NCBI RefSeq assembly: GCF_000993825.1
Contig: NZ_CP011114.1
Location: 4,278,001 to 4,342,000 of the forward strand
Direction of reading: 5' to 3'
Origin: Paenibacillus durus ATCC 35681
GTDB taxonomy: Bacteria; Bacillota; Bacilli; Paenibacillales; Paenibacillaceae
DNA length: 64,000 bases
How positions within the stretch are numbered: position 1 is the stretch's first letter; the number at the start of each line of letters is the position of its first letter. The notes beneath the pieces were generated by a model that was given only the letters and a program-made list of their open reading frames with translations, was not told the origin of the DNA and ran no database searches. Made by a program: the position numbers and the translations under genes. Positions 1-8,095 of this stretch are shown here, in pieces.

Positions 1-1003
1 GAGCGCCGAGCAGCACTTCACGCATCATGCTGTTCACAGAATCAACCACCATATCCGAGGTGCTGAATACTACCTCAGCTTCCGCGCCTTTTACGGTCGA
101 ATTAATGTTCTTTACTGCATCCTTGACTTTATTGCCGACATCAACCGCGTTGGCATTGGCTTCTTTCGTTACTGCCAAGAACAGCACATCCTTGCCGTTC
201 GAGCGACTGATGCTTTCCTGATCACTCTTCACCTGAACCGACGCGATATCCTGAAGCGTCACTCCGGGCGAAACCGGCAGGCGTTTCAAGGTATCGACGC
301 TGTCAATGGAAGAAACGACATTAACACTGCCGGTCTGGCCGCCGATCGTCTGCTCCCCGACGGAAGCCGATACGTTCCGGCCTTGAAGCAGACCGGTAAT
401 TTGCGGGATGGATACTTTCTTTTCGGCCATAAGCTGCGGGTCAAGCTTGACCGTTACCTGCGGCGCGGTTTTGCCGTAGAACGCGACGTTCGCAACCCCA
501 TCGATCTTTTGCAGTTCGGGAATAATCTCCGTCTCCGCCATCTTCAAGTTCTGTTCAGTTATTCCTTCGTCGAACGAAAGAGTAGCCGAGGCTACCGGAA
601 TCATGGAGGTATTTAACTGAAGAACGAACGGCCGCATTACTCCCTGAGGAAACTGCAGCGCGTCGACCGCCTTCTGCACCTCCTGCGCGGCATCCTTCAT
701 ATTCGTCTTGGAGTCAAAATTAATGTCCACTTTGGTGTAGCCGTTTCCCGAGGTGGACGTCATCTCCGTCTTACCTTTGATCATTATCAGAGCATTCTCG
801 ATGGGCTTGGTCACCTGCTCCTCCATCGCATGCGTGTCCTGGCCGGGACCAATCGCCGTTACCGTCACCTGCGGATTATCCGCCTCCGGCAAGAACTCCA
901 TCGGCAGTGAGCTGTAGCTCATCACTCCCACTATGAGCGCCATCACAATCAGCAGCCCTGTGGCCGCCTTGTTGCCAAACGACCATTTTGTCAACCACGT
1001 CAT
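1..1003 (-). CDS. RND-family efflux permease, N-terminal part (cut by window edge)
   Basis: This is the first 334 codons of an AcrB/SwrC-type RND permease, which runs off the left edge. Reading from ATG at 1003, a cytoplasmic start (MTWLTKWSFGNKAA) is followed by the first membrane helix (GLLIVMALIVGVM) and then a long extracytoplasmic region with the family pattern YSSLPMEFLPEADNP and GPGQD near residues 30-55. A ribosome binding site (GGAAGGAG) lies 10 bases before the ATG. RND pumps of Firmicutes export lipopeptides, drugs or lipids using the proton gradient; the Bacillus member SwrC confers surfactin self-resistance. The substrate here cannot be inferred. The start at 1010 is out of frame and was not used. 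Confidence 0.9.
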   Translation of the reverse strand, partial: MTWLTKWSFGNKAATGLLIVMALIVGVMSYSSLPMEFLPEADNPQVTVTAIGPGQDTHAMEEQVTKPIENALIMIKGKTEMTSTSGNGYTKVDINFDSKTNMKDAAQEVQKAVDALQFPQGVMRPFVLQLNTSMIPVASATLSFDEGITEQNLKMAETEIIPELQKIDGVANVAFYGKTAPQVTVKLDPQLMAEKKVSIPQITGLLQGRNVSASVGEQTIGGQTGSVNVVSSIDSVDTLKRLPVSPGVTLQDIASVQVKSDQESISRSNGKDVLFLAVTKEANANAVDVGNKVKDAVKNINSTVKGAEAEVVFSTSDMVVDSVNSMMREVLLGA

Positions 1004-1116
1004 TAATCATTTCTCCTTCCACACCCCAGTATTGTTGAAGCTTAGATTTCCAGATTTCTATATGATACTTCTTTCTTTATCAAGTTTAGATAGTTTCACA
1101 TAGACTTAAAACAGTC

Positions 1117-1158
1117 GGGCGGCGGGTCCTTAACTCAGCCTTGGGACCGATACCGCCC
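1117..1158 (-). terminator. Intrinsic terminator after the CPA2 antiporter
   Basis: Outer arms GGGCGG/CCGCCC (1117-1122 with 1153-1158) and inner arms GGTCC/GGACC form a GC-rich hairpin on the minus strand. A short T-rich tail follows (GACTGTTTT). It lies 37 bases after the antiporter stop and before the RND gene, separating the two units. Confidence 0.65.
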
Positions 1159-1194
1159 CCAACCAAAGGACGAGGAAACGCTATACGGGATGTT

Positions 1195-2352
1195 CTATTC
1201 CCCTTCGTCCAGCTTCACCGGCTCGCGAAAGACGTATTTCAGCATCGGCGGGGTGAGCAGCGTAGTGGCAATCACGACAATAATAACCGAAGTGAAATAC
1301 TCCGGCAGCAGCAGTCCGCTTTGAAGTCCCGTGGCGGCAATGATCAGAGCGACCTCGCCCCGGGAGATCATGCCTGAACCGATCACCACCGATGAACGGG
1401 TATCAAAACCTGTCAGACGCGCGCCAAGTCCGCCGCCGATCAGCTTGGTCAGCACCGCCGCAAGCGACAAGAGGATCACAAAGCCGATCTGCCCGAGAAC
1501 TCCCTCAAAGGAAACGTTAAGTCCGATACTGACAAAAAAGACGGGCACGAAGACGGTGTAAGCGATGGGCTCCAGCTTATGTTCCACCGTGTGCTTGAAG
1601 GCGGTCTGCGAGACGGCCAGCCCGGCGGCGAACGCGCCGATAATGCCGGCCATTCCGGTCCATTCGGCGAACCAGGAGTAGGCCAAACAGATGACAATCG
1701 CTATGCTGGCGGTCGCCTCCGTTACTTTAAGGGGAGACAGCCATTTGAGCATCCGGGGGACAATCAGCCAGCCGGCGAGGATAGCGACAGCGAAGAAGAG
1801 CAGCTTTTTACCGATCAAGAGGCCCAGCGGCACCGATTCTCCCGCACCGAAGAAGCTCATCAGCACCGCCAGCAAAATAACGACCAGTACGTCGTCGACA
1901 ACGGCCGCTCCCAGTATGGTTGAGCCCTCCCGGGAATTCAGCTTGTTCATATCCTTAAGCACCTGCGCCGAAATGCTGACGGAGGTTGCGCTAAGAATCG
2001 CCCCTAGAAACAAGGCATGCGAATAAGAAAAACCGAATAGCTCCACAATCCCCATTCCGCCAAACAGCGGAAGAATAATTCCCCCTACCGCCACGGCAAA
2101 GGACGATTTCCAGTTGCGCCGAAGCTGATCCAGGTCCGTCTCAAGTCCCGCGATGAACATGAGCAGCAGCACGCCGATTTCAGACATTTCGTGAATAAAT
2201 TCTCCATTCTGAATCCAGCCCAGCACCGCCGGACCAAGCACGATGCCCACAATCAGTTTGCCGAGAACGGACGGCTGGCCGAGAGCGACAGACAGATGCC
2301 CGGCGAGCTTGGTGAACAGTAGAATCAGCAATAAAGTCAAAATAAATTCCAT
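1195..2352 (-). CDS. CPA2-type cation/proton antiporter (Kef/GerN/NapA-like)
   Basis: A 385-residue polytopic membrane protein with about 12 hydrophobic helices spanning nearly its whole length, typical of the Na_H_Exchanger (CPA2) family. The family signature MFIAGLETDLDQL is seen near residue 65, and the ion-site pair of aspartates lies in VVDDV near residue 150. There is no C-terminal TrkA_N regulatory domain, so it is shorter than KefB/KefC. It probably exchanges Na+ or K+ for H+ at the cytoplasmic membrane. I chose the start at 2352 because AAGGAGCGG lies 8 bases upstream. A longer reading frame from 2439 would begin inside a terminator-like hairpin. The gene has its own promoter and an attenuator-like leader. 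Confidence 0.85.
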   Translation of the reverse strand: MEFILTLLLILLFTKLAGHLSVALGQPSVLGKLIVGIVLGPAVLGWIQNGEFIHEMSEIGVLLLMFIAGLETDLDQLRRNWKSSFAVAVGGIILPLFGGMGIVELFGFSYSHALFLGAILSATSVSISAQVLKDMNKLNSREGSTILGAAVVDDVLVVILLAVLMSFFGAGESVPLGLLIGKKLLFFAVAILAGWLIVPRMLKWLSPLKVTEATASIAIVICLAYSWFAEWTGMAGIIGAFAAGLAVSQTAFKHTVEHKLEPIAYTVFVPVFFVSIGLNVSFEGVLGQIGFVILLSLAAVLTKLIGGGLGARLTGFDTRSSVVIGSGMISRGEVALIIAATGLQSGLLLPEYFTSVIIVVIATTLLTPPMLKYVFREPVKLDEGE

Positions 2353-2407
2353 GGATGATCCGCTCCTTGTCTTCTTTAAAATTGCCCTAAAAAGCACTGA
2401 AAATAGC

Positions 2408-2434
2408 AAAAAGGAGCCCGTGGTGACAGGCTCC
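2408..2434 (-). terminator. Attenuator-like terminator in the leader of the CPA2 antiporter
   Basis: On the minus strand a 9-bp hairpin (GGAGCCTGT / ACGGGCTCC with one G-T pair, loop CACC) is followed directly by TTTTTG. It lies about 40 bases downstream of the promoter at 2479-2507 and about 60 bases before the start codon. Transcripts of the antiporter must therefore pass it. No competing antiterminator helix or known riboswitch was recognised. Confidence 0.7.
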
Positions 2435-2478
2435 TCCATAAAACGATAGTTTATTCATTTGTTTGAATTATCCCTATA

Positions 2479-2507
2479 AATATACCTTTGTTTAGAATCA
2501 TTGTAAA
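2479..2507 (-). promoter_or_regulatory. Sigma-A type promoter of the CPA2 antiporter
   Basis: TTTACA (2502-2507), a 17-base spacer and TATATT (2479-2484) on the minus strand. The predicted transcript starts near 2472, which gives a leader of about 120 bases containing the hairpin at 2408-2434. Confidence 0.65.
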
Positions 2508-2569
2508 GAGTAGAAGCACACCAGCCAGGTCAGTCGTTTCGAAGTAAGCTATTCAGAATCAAAAAGCTC

Positions 2570-2700
2570 CGCCATAGAAGAGACCTAAGTTCGTTAGTTC
2601 AGCATCTAGCAAGCCTGCTAGAGTGCAGGTTTTTTCGATCAAAAGTGCTTGTCATCAGGAAAAGCCTCCGATTATGCAGGAATCTAAGGCTGTGCCGAGT
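2570..2700. repeat. Non-coding stretch with a TGCAGGAAT-type dispersed motif
   Basis: The segment contains CGATTATGCAGGAATCTAAG (near 2668-2687) and GAGTGCAGGTTTTTTCGATC (2621-2640). Similar motifs recur in two other non-coding stretches (9035-9265 and 18825-18960), for example CGATCGTGCAGGAATTTCAAG near 18826. No gene was seen. CCTGC/GCAGG followed by six T (2614-2635) could also act as a weak plus-strand terminator. Confidence 0.4.
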
Positions 2701-2787
2701 GCAATTGAGGTTGAGCGGGGCAAGAACCTGTATTTTGACAGGCATGCTATTCAGTGAAGTTCCAAGGCCGGCAAAAGATGTAGAATT

Positions 2788-2980
2788 TCAGGTTTTCTGC
2801 ATGATTTGGTTCATCGCGCCCCGCTGCAGCTCGTACCGCACAATATGTTTGCCCGTCGCTCCGGTTGCAGCAGTAAAACATCCGGTCAGGATGATGGGCA
2901 ACGTCGTCATAAGCAAAAGAGATCACCTGGAAACCCATAGCCGCTAAACAAGCTTCCCGGTTCAGTTCGTTGCAACACAT
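2788..2980 (-). pseudogene. Decayed remnant of a Paenibacillus-type endonuclease-like protein (tentative)
   Basis: One frame reads NREACLAAMGFQVISFAYDD (about 2895-2970). A second, shifted frame continues to a TGA at 2788-2790 with GKHIVRYELQRGAMNQ just before it. From memory, both pieces resemble the middle and the extreme C-terminus of a small endonuclease-domain protein common in Paenibacillus, with the section between them deleted. This family assignment is recollection and was not checked. No single frame covers both, so I call it broken. AGGGGAG lies just upstream of the first ATG codons, but it may be chance. Confidence 0.4.
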
Positions 2981-3012
2981 TCATATTGATCATCTCCCCT
3001 TAAAATGACAAA

Positions 3013-3050
3013 AACGCCCCGGCCCATTCGCTGGAATGGATCGGGACGTT
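3013..3050 (-). terminator. Terminator of the ABC exporter operon
   Basis: On the minus strand a 17-bp stem (AACGTCCCGATCCATTC with GAATGGGCCGGGGCGTT, with wobble pairs and one mismatch), loop CAGC, runs straight into TTTTTG. It lies 67 bases after the stop of the distal permease gene. Confidence 0.85.
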
Positions 3051-3117
3051 CTTCGTCTCATACCATGCAGTTTAATGTAAAATTGAACATTTCGCCATTG
3101 CAGCTGTAAACCAGACT

Positions 3118-4368
3118 CTATACAGCCGACTCGCTCGGCCGCAGAATGGCGGAACCGATGGCCAGCAGGATGGCCGCCATCAGGCCCAGCACCGCAAAGG
3201 GCAGCCACAGCTCGCTCCAGCCGCTGCCGGTGGCAGCAAGGCCTGCCGCTTGAATCGCCCATTTTTGCGGGACGAAGTTCGCGGCCTTCTGCATATAGTC
3301 CGGCATGATCGAGATTGGCCAGAAGCAGCCGCCTAGCATGCAGGTCGGGGTCAGGATGAGTGCGTTTAGCATTCCCGCATTGTTCGGGTTGCGGATAAGT
3401 CCGGCAACTGTGCTTGCCAGCCCCATACATACCAGCATGAACGCCGCCAGGATGAGAAAATATAGATACATCGGAAGCTCAAAGTTGTAGTTCAGCACAT
3501 AGCGGCCTACCAGAAGCACAGCGGCGACCTGAATCACGCCCACCGTAAAGCTGCCCAGAAAATTGCCGATCGCAATTTCATAAGAACGAACCGGTGCGCT
3601 GAACATCCGCATCATCGTCCGCTGCTTGCGGTCATCCATAATGACCGAGACGGAGCTTGTAACCATAGCCATCAGGAACATCAGCATAAATCCGGTAACG
3701 ATACGCAGACTTTCGCGGGGATACAGGTTATAGTCGGTCTTCTGGCTGCCCACATGATGCAGCTCAGCCTGCTGCAGAACAGCGGACAACTGCGCTTCCC
3801 GCGCGGCAGCTGAGCTGGAGGCTGTTCCGCCTGCCATACCGGTTGTACCGATGGATGGACTAGCTGCTTGAACACCAGCCGTGCCTCCAGCCGTCCCGGC
3901 GGCTGCTCCCTTTCCGGCCGCGTCAACCGCCGAGGCCACTTCGCGCAGCCTTCCGCCGATTTCCGAGGCCTTCATTTTGAGCGTGATTGAAGCCTCCGTT
4001 GTCTTCAATTCATAAATATGAAGCTGCGGCGCCTGCCCGGCGAGCAGCGAGGCCGAATAGCCTGCCGGAATTTCCAGTCCCGCGCCGCCTTCCTCGTTAA
4101 GAACTCCAGTGCGCAGCCCGCCCGCGTCTTCTTTTTCAATCAAGGTATAATCTCCGGTCTTCTCCAGTTCGGCAATGACATGCGCTCCTGCGGGGCCGCT
4201 GTCCAGATTTGTGTACAGCACATTCATCTTATGATCTACGTTGCCGCCGGTCATCCATATAATGACGGAAACAATGACGCCAGGCATAAGGATATAGGCG
4301 ATCACTCCTCTGCGTCTGCCGATCATCCGCTTTACCAAATTCCAGGCAATGGTAATGATATTATGCAT
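3118..4368 (-). CDS. ABC-2 type exporter permease (LnrN-like)
   Basis: 416 residues. One membrane helix near residues 23-42 is followed by a large extracytoplasmic segment (about 43-215) and a C-terminal block of five helices (about 225-410), the layout of ABC2_membrane_3 permeases. The extracytoplasmic part holds an Ala/Gly/Ser-rich low-complexity stretch around residues 150-190. The start overlaps the end of the preceding permease gene by 8 bases, so the two are probably translationally coupled. With the ATPase and the other permease it forms an exporter resembling Bacillus LnrLMN. In that family, two different permeases pair with one ATPase to remove membrane-active lipopeptides or polyenes. 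The substrate here is inference. Confidence 0.85.
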   Translation of the reverse strand: MHNIITIAWNLVKRMIGRRRGVIAYILMPGVIVSVIIWMTGGNVDHKMNVLYTNLDSGPAGAHVIAELEKTGDYTLIEKEDAGGLRTGVLNEEGGAGLEIPAGYSASLLAGQAPQLHIYELKTTEASITLKMKASEIGGRLREVASAVDAAGKGAAAGTAGGTAGVQAASPSIGTTGMAGGTASSSAAAREAQLSAVLQQAELHHVGSQKTDYNLYPRESLRIVTGFMLMFLMAMVTSSVSVIMDDRKQRTMMRMFSAPVRSYEIAIGNFLGSFTVGVIQVAAVLLVGRYVLNYNFELPMYLYFLILAAFMLVCMGLASTVAGLIRNPNNAGMLNALILTPTCMLGGCFWPISIMPDYMQKAANFVPQKWAIQAAGLAATGSGWSELWLPFAVLGLMAAILLAIGSAILRPSESAV

Positions 4369-5533
4369 GGTAACCCACCTTTCGGTACGAGAAAAATGCT
4401 AAGCCCAGCAGCACGAGACAGATCAGCGACAGCATCGTGATACTGCCCGAAATTTGCGCCCACGGGGATTCCAGCATCATTCGCAGGATGCCTCTCATCC
4501 CCCAGTGATTGATTGAAATCGCGCCGCCCGTGTTCACCCAGGAATCCGGCAGGGGAGTCATCCCTCCGCTAATAAACGTCATTACCACCGTCAGCCCGCC
4601 TGAAATGGACCGTGCCGACGCTGCAGTTCTGGCAAACATAGCTATAATGACCGACAAGGTCAGCGAAGCAAGAATCATTAACAGACATACCAGCGCCAGC
4701 AGCCCCGGACGGTTGCCCCAGTACACGCCGAACAGAAAGTGTGTAGCCAAAATAATGGAGGCGCACTGCAGGACGGACACGAGTCCGATGCCAAGCATTT
4801 TTCCCATAAAGAGTTCCCCGCCCTTCACCGGCATGGAGCCGATCCGGAACAATGTATGGTTATCCTTTTCACTGTACAGGCTGGTGATCACCATCTGTCC
4901 GCACATTAGCAGGAACATCAGAAGCATCGCAGCCGCGTAATACTGGGAAGCGGTGTAGGCTGGGCCTCCTTCATCCAACTTGCCGAGCACCACGGCCGGA
5001 TTGCCTTTTCCGCTCTCCGTCATCGCGCTAATCGCCTGGGGTCCAAGCGTCATGGCAGCGGCCTGCTTATAATTGATGCTGCTCAGGAAATTATCGAACA
5101 CGGTTCCTGCGACCATATTGTCCGTCCGGTTTTTGCCGAGAATATATTCAAGCCGCGCTTCCTTCCCGCTCATGATATCCTTATCGAATCCCGCCGGAAC
5201 GATGACGGCATAGCCGTATTCTCCCGAACGCACGCCGCTTACCGCCGCTTCCCGGCTGTCTGCGGTTTCCGGTGTAATGATCTCCGCGACCTCTGGCGAC
5301 TTCAGGAAGTTCCCTATCAGCTGCGAGCGCTCGGAGGGGTTCGCTGCCGCATCGACAATGCCCACCCGGAAAGAATCGATCCTCTGGTCCTTACCTCCAC
5401 CCATAACGCCGGAAAGCGCCGAGCCAAGCAGGAAAATCAGCAAAATCGGCAGCAGAAACAGGTTGATCAGCATCGAGCGGGAACGGAGCAGGCGCCGCAG
5501 CTCATACGCCGCAATTGTCCAAATATTTGCCAT
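4361..5533 (-). CDS. ABC-2 type exporter permease (LnrM-like)
   Basis: 390 residues with the same architecture as its downstream neighbour. A first helix lies near residues 20-42, then an extracytoplasmic domain to about 200, then five helices that include a run of small hydrophobic residues near the end. It starts at ATG 5533 after GGAGGAGAGGGCT, 12 bases downstream of the ATPase gene. It overlaps the next permease gene by 8 bases. It should form the membrane part of the exporter together with that protein. Confidence 0.85.
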   Translation of the reverse strand: MANIWTIAAYELRRLLRSRSMLINLFLLPILLIFLLGSALSGVMGGGKDQRIDSFRVGIVDAAANPSERSQLIGNFLKSPEVAEIITPETADSREAAVSGVRSGEYGYAVIVPAGFDKDIMSGKEARLEYILGKNRTDNMVAGTVFDNFLSSINYKQAAAMTLGPQAISAMTESGKGNPAVVLGKLDEGGPAYTASQYYAAAMLLMFLLMCGQMVITSLYSEKDNHTLFRIGSMPVKGGELFMGKMLGIGLVSVLQCASIILATHFLFGVYWGNRPGLLALVCLLMILASLTLSVIIAMFARTAASARSISGGLTVVMTFISGGMTPLPDSWVNTGGAISINHWGMRGILRMMLESPWAQISGSITMLSLICLVLLGLAFFSYRKVGYHA

Positions 5534-5545
5534 AGCCCTCTCCTC

Positions 5546-6481
5546 CTAATCCCGTAAAGTCCGTCCGGTCAGGCTTAAGAATAAAGTCTCCAGATCCGGT
5601 TCCTCGATTTGCAGCGTCTGAATGACGCCCCCATGCTTGGCGAAAATAAACAGGATATCCTGCAGCTCGCTTTGGGACGACGGCAGATACAGCTCCAGCG
5701 TCTCGCCTTCGGCTTCCACCCGGGTCACCCGGGGATGCTGCTTAAGCTCCAGAATCAGGTCTGGCGTGATACTGCCCGCTTTAATGATGATTTTCTCTTC
5801 GTGGGCGACCCGTTCCCGCAGCTCTTTTTCCGTCCCGCAAGCAATGATATGCCCCTTATCCATAATCGCCACCCTGTCGCATATCGCTTCAACCTCTTCC
5901 ATGTAGTGGCTCGTATAGATGACGGTTGAGCCCAGCTTATTGAGCGCTTTAACCGATTCAAGGATATGGTTTCGGGATTGCGGGTCGATTCCCACCGTCG
6001 GCTCATCCATAATAATCAGCTTGGGCCGGTGCATAATGGCGCAGGCAATGTTCAGCCGCCGTTTCATCCCTCCGGAAAAAGTGGACGGCTTTTCTTTCGC
6101 ACGGTCGGCGAGTCCGGTAAACTCCAGCGCCTCCTGCACCCGCTCCTTCAGCAATTCGCCGCGCAGGCCGTACAGTTTGCCGAAAAAGGATGCATTTCCC
6201 CAGGCAGTCAGGTCTTCGTACAGCGCCAGATCCTGGGGGACGAGCCCGATTCTTTTTTTGGCCTCAAGCGGCTGGTTCGCTACGGAAATACCATCAATGA
6301 CTATGCTTCCCCCGTCCATCTTCAGCAGGCCGCAGAGCATGCTGATCGTCGTGCTTTTGCCCGCGCCGTTCGGACCGAGCAGACCGAATATTTCCCCTTC
6401 ATTAATGCTTAGGTTCACATGATCCACCGTCAGCTTGCTGTCATATCTTTTTATCACATCGGTTAGTGAAGCAAGTGCCAT
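5546..6481 (-). CDS. ABC exporter ATP-binding protein (LnrL-like)
   Basis: 311 residues. Walker A GPNGAGKST is at residues 36-44, the ABC signature is FSGGMKRRLN, Walker B is LIIMDEPTVGID, and the H-loop lies in YTSHYMEEVE. A C-terminal extension of about 80 residues (DUF4162-like) follows the nucleotide-binding domain, as in drug and lipopeptide exporters of this class. It is first in a three-gene operon with two ABC-2 permeases and is divergent from a histidine kinase/response regulator pair. GACAGGAGAGATGAACG precedes the ATG. Its expression is probably controlled by that two-component system. Confidence 0.92.
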   Translation of the reverse strand: MALASLTDVIKRYDSKLTVDHVNLSINEGEIFGLLGPNGAGKSTTISMLCGLLKMDGGSIVIDGISVANQPLEAKKRIGLVPQDLALYEDLTAWGNASFFGKLYGLRGELLKERVQEALEFTGLADRAKEKPSTFSGGMKRRLNIACAIMHRPKLIIMDEPTVGIDPQSRNHILESVKALNKLGSTVIYTSHYMEEVEAICDRVAIMDKGHIIACGTEKELRERVAHEEKIIIKAGSITPDLILELKQHPRVTRVEAEGETLELYLPSSQSELQDILFIFAKHGGVIQTLQIEEPDLETLFLSLTGRTLRD

Positions 6482-6517
6482 CGTTCATCTCTCCTGTCCC
6501 TTATTCTTCATGCTTTC

Positions 6518-6582
6518 ATTGTAGCGCAGCATCGAAGCCACCGAAGGTACGGAAGGTCATGAAGTGAAGGTGACTTAAGTCA
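6518..6582 (-). promoter_or_regulatory. Candidate promoter and operator of the ABC exporter
   Basis: On the minus strand a TACAAT -10 element (6518-6523) has no good -35 hexamer, which suggests an activator. A perfect 12-base palindrome, TGACTTAAGTCA, sits at 6571-6582. Its centre is about 65 bases upstream of the predicted transcript start, a usual place for a NarL-type response regulator to activate. The assignment to the adjacent regulator is inference. Confidence 0.4.
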
Positions 6583-6746
6583 TCTCTTGTGAAGAAGCGG
6601 CCAAACCCGCGTCCCGCAGTATATAGGATGTGCTAAGATGGAAGTATGATGATACCCCCCTTGCCAAGATTAGCCATTCACTGAAAAAAGGCTGGTTGCA
6701 GGGGAGGATACTTAATCTTTATCTCTAGTGAAAAGGATGACGGCGT

Positions 6747-8054
6747 GTGACCAAGGAGCTGAAGCTGCTGCGGTATGGACTCATTGCCATCCCGGCATTT
6801 ATCTCGATGTACGTTCAGGACTATGCCAATTATGACCGGTTCACCCTGCGTCTGCTGATTCTGCTGCTGCTGGCAACGCTGGGAGCGCGCCTGCCGGCAC
6901 GGTTTACCATAGGGATGGCCGCGCTGGAAATGCTGTACTCTTCCTGGCTGTGCTCCAGGTACGGAAGCCTGATGGTATTCCCCTCCCTGTCTGTGCTGCT
7001 GGTCTATTTCCGCCTGCGTCCCGGCTCGCTGCCTCTGCTTTTTGCGGGGATTCATCTGACCGTGCTGAACGCTGCCGTCATGGAAGAAGCTCCGGTGATT
7101 CGCGCCTGGGTGAATCTGGTGTTTCTGCTGGCTGCCGTGCTGTGCTCCCAGCTTCACTCGGCGGGACGCGGCCGGGAGGAGACGCTGCATCTGTATGACG
7201 AGCTGCGCAAAAAGCATTTCGAGCTGGACGAAGCCCGTGATCGGCTGCTCCAATTCGCGTCCCAAGTAGAGAATGCCGCCCAAGCCGAGGAACGGGTCCG
7301 GATTTCCCGCCAGCTGCATGACGATATCGGCCATCGGCTGATCCGCGTCAAAATGATGATGGAAGCCGCCCTGCACACGCTTCCCTCCGCGCCGGAAGCG
7401 GGCATGTCCATGATGCGGCAGGTGCGCGATCAGCTTGCGGAGAGCATGGATGACCTGCGCGCCGCCGTAAGGCGCATCGGCCGGGGTCCGCATCTTGAGG
7501 GAGCCTATGCCCTGGACCGGCTGCTGGAGGAGACCGGCCGGGACACCGGCATTGAGACCTCATATACGGTCGAGGGTGCGCCTTTTCCGCTCTACCCGAG
7601 CTTTCAGGTCGTGCTGTACAAAAATGCCCGCGAAGCCATCACCAACGGACTGCGGCACGGGCAGGCGACATCGGTCGGCATCAAGCTCTGCTACAGCCCG
7701 TCCGAAGTCACGATGGAGATCAGCAATAACGGAAAGACAATGGAAGAATACGGCGGCGAGATGGCGGAGAGGAGCGGCAACAACCGGGGCAATGGAACAC
7801 CCTCGGAGCGGTTGCCCGGCGTGAAGCAGGGATTGCAGGAACGTAACGGCAACAACCGGGACAAAGGCCCTCGCCCGGAGCGGTTGCCCGGCGTGAACCA
7901 GGGATTGCCGCTTACCGGCGCTGCCGGAGGCATGGGGCTAAAAGGGATGGAGGAACGAACCCGGCTGGTCGGCGGAACATTCGAGGTCCGGGCTGCATAT
8001 CCCTTCACTGTCATAACAAAGCTGCCGGTCTATAAGCAAAGTGAGATTATGTAG
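6747..8054 (+). CDS. NarL-family sensor histidine kinase (LnrJ-like)
   Basis: 435 residues starting at GTG 6747 after AAAAGGATGACGGC. Residues 1-140 hold four to five hydrophobic helices without an obvious extracellular sensor domain, the intramembrane-sensing pattern. A short coiled coil follows, then a HisKA_3 domain with the phospho-accepting His191 (RQLHDDIGH). The HATPase part has KNAREAITNGLRHG (N box) and GMGLKGMEER (G box). Between the boxes is a 24-residue tandem duplication (7776-7919) rich in Asn, Gly, Arg and Pro that typical kinases lack. It lies in the ATP-lid region, so activity may be altered. The gene lies 41 bases upstream of its response regulator and is divergent from the exporter it probably controls. 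Confidence 0.9.
   Translation: MTKELKLLRYGLIAIPAFISMYVQDYANYDRFTLRLLILLLLATLGARLPARFTIGMAALEMLYSSWLCSRYGSLMVFPSLSVLLVYFRLRPGSLPLLFAGIHLTVLNAAVMEEAPVIRAWVNLVFLLAAVLCSQLHSAGRGREETLHLYDELRKKHFELDEARDRLLQFASQVENAAQAEERVRISRQLHDDIGHRLIRVKMMMEAALHTLPSAPEAGMSMMRQVRDQLAESMDDLRAAVRRIGRGPHLEGAYALDRLLEETGRDTGIETSYTVEGAPFPLYPSFQVVLYKNAREAITNGLRHGQATSVGIKLCYSPSEVTMEISNNGKTMEEYGGEMAERSGNNRGNGTPSERLPGVKQGLQERNGNNRDKGPRPERLPGVNQGLPLTGAAGGMGLKGMEERTRLVGGTFEVRAAYPFTVITKLPVYKQSEIM
7776..7919 (+). repeat. 72-bp in-frame tandem duplication inside the histidine kinase gene
   Basis: Copy 1 is 7776-7847 and copy 2 is 7848-7919. Both encode GNNR, then PERLPGV or SERLPGV, then a QGL motif. The period of 24 codons keeps the frame. 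The two copies differ at several bases. Confidence 0.85.
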
Positions 8055-8095
8055 AGCGGCAGAGCAGATTTTTTACAGAAAGGGGAACTTCCAAG

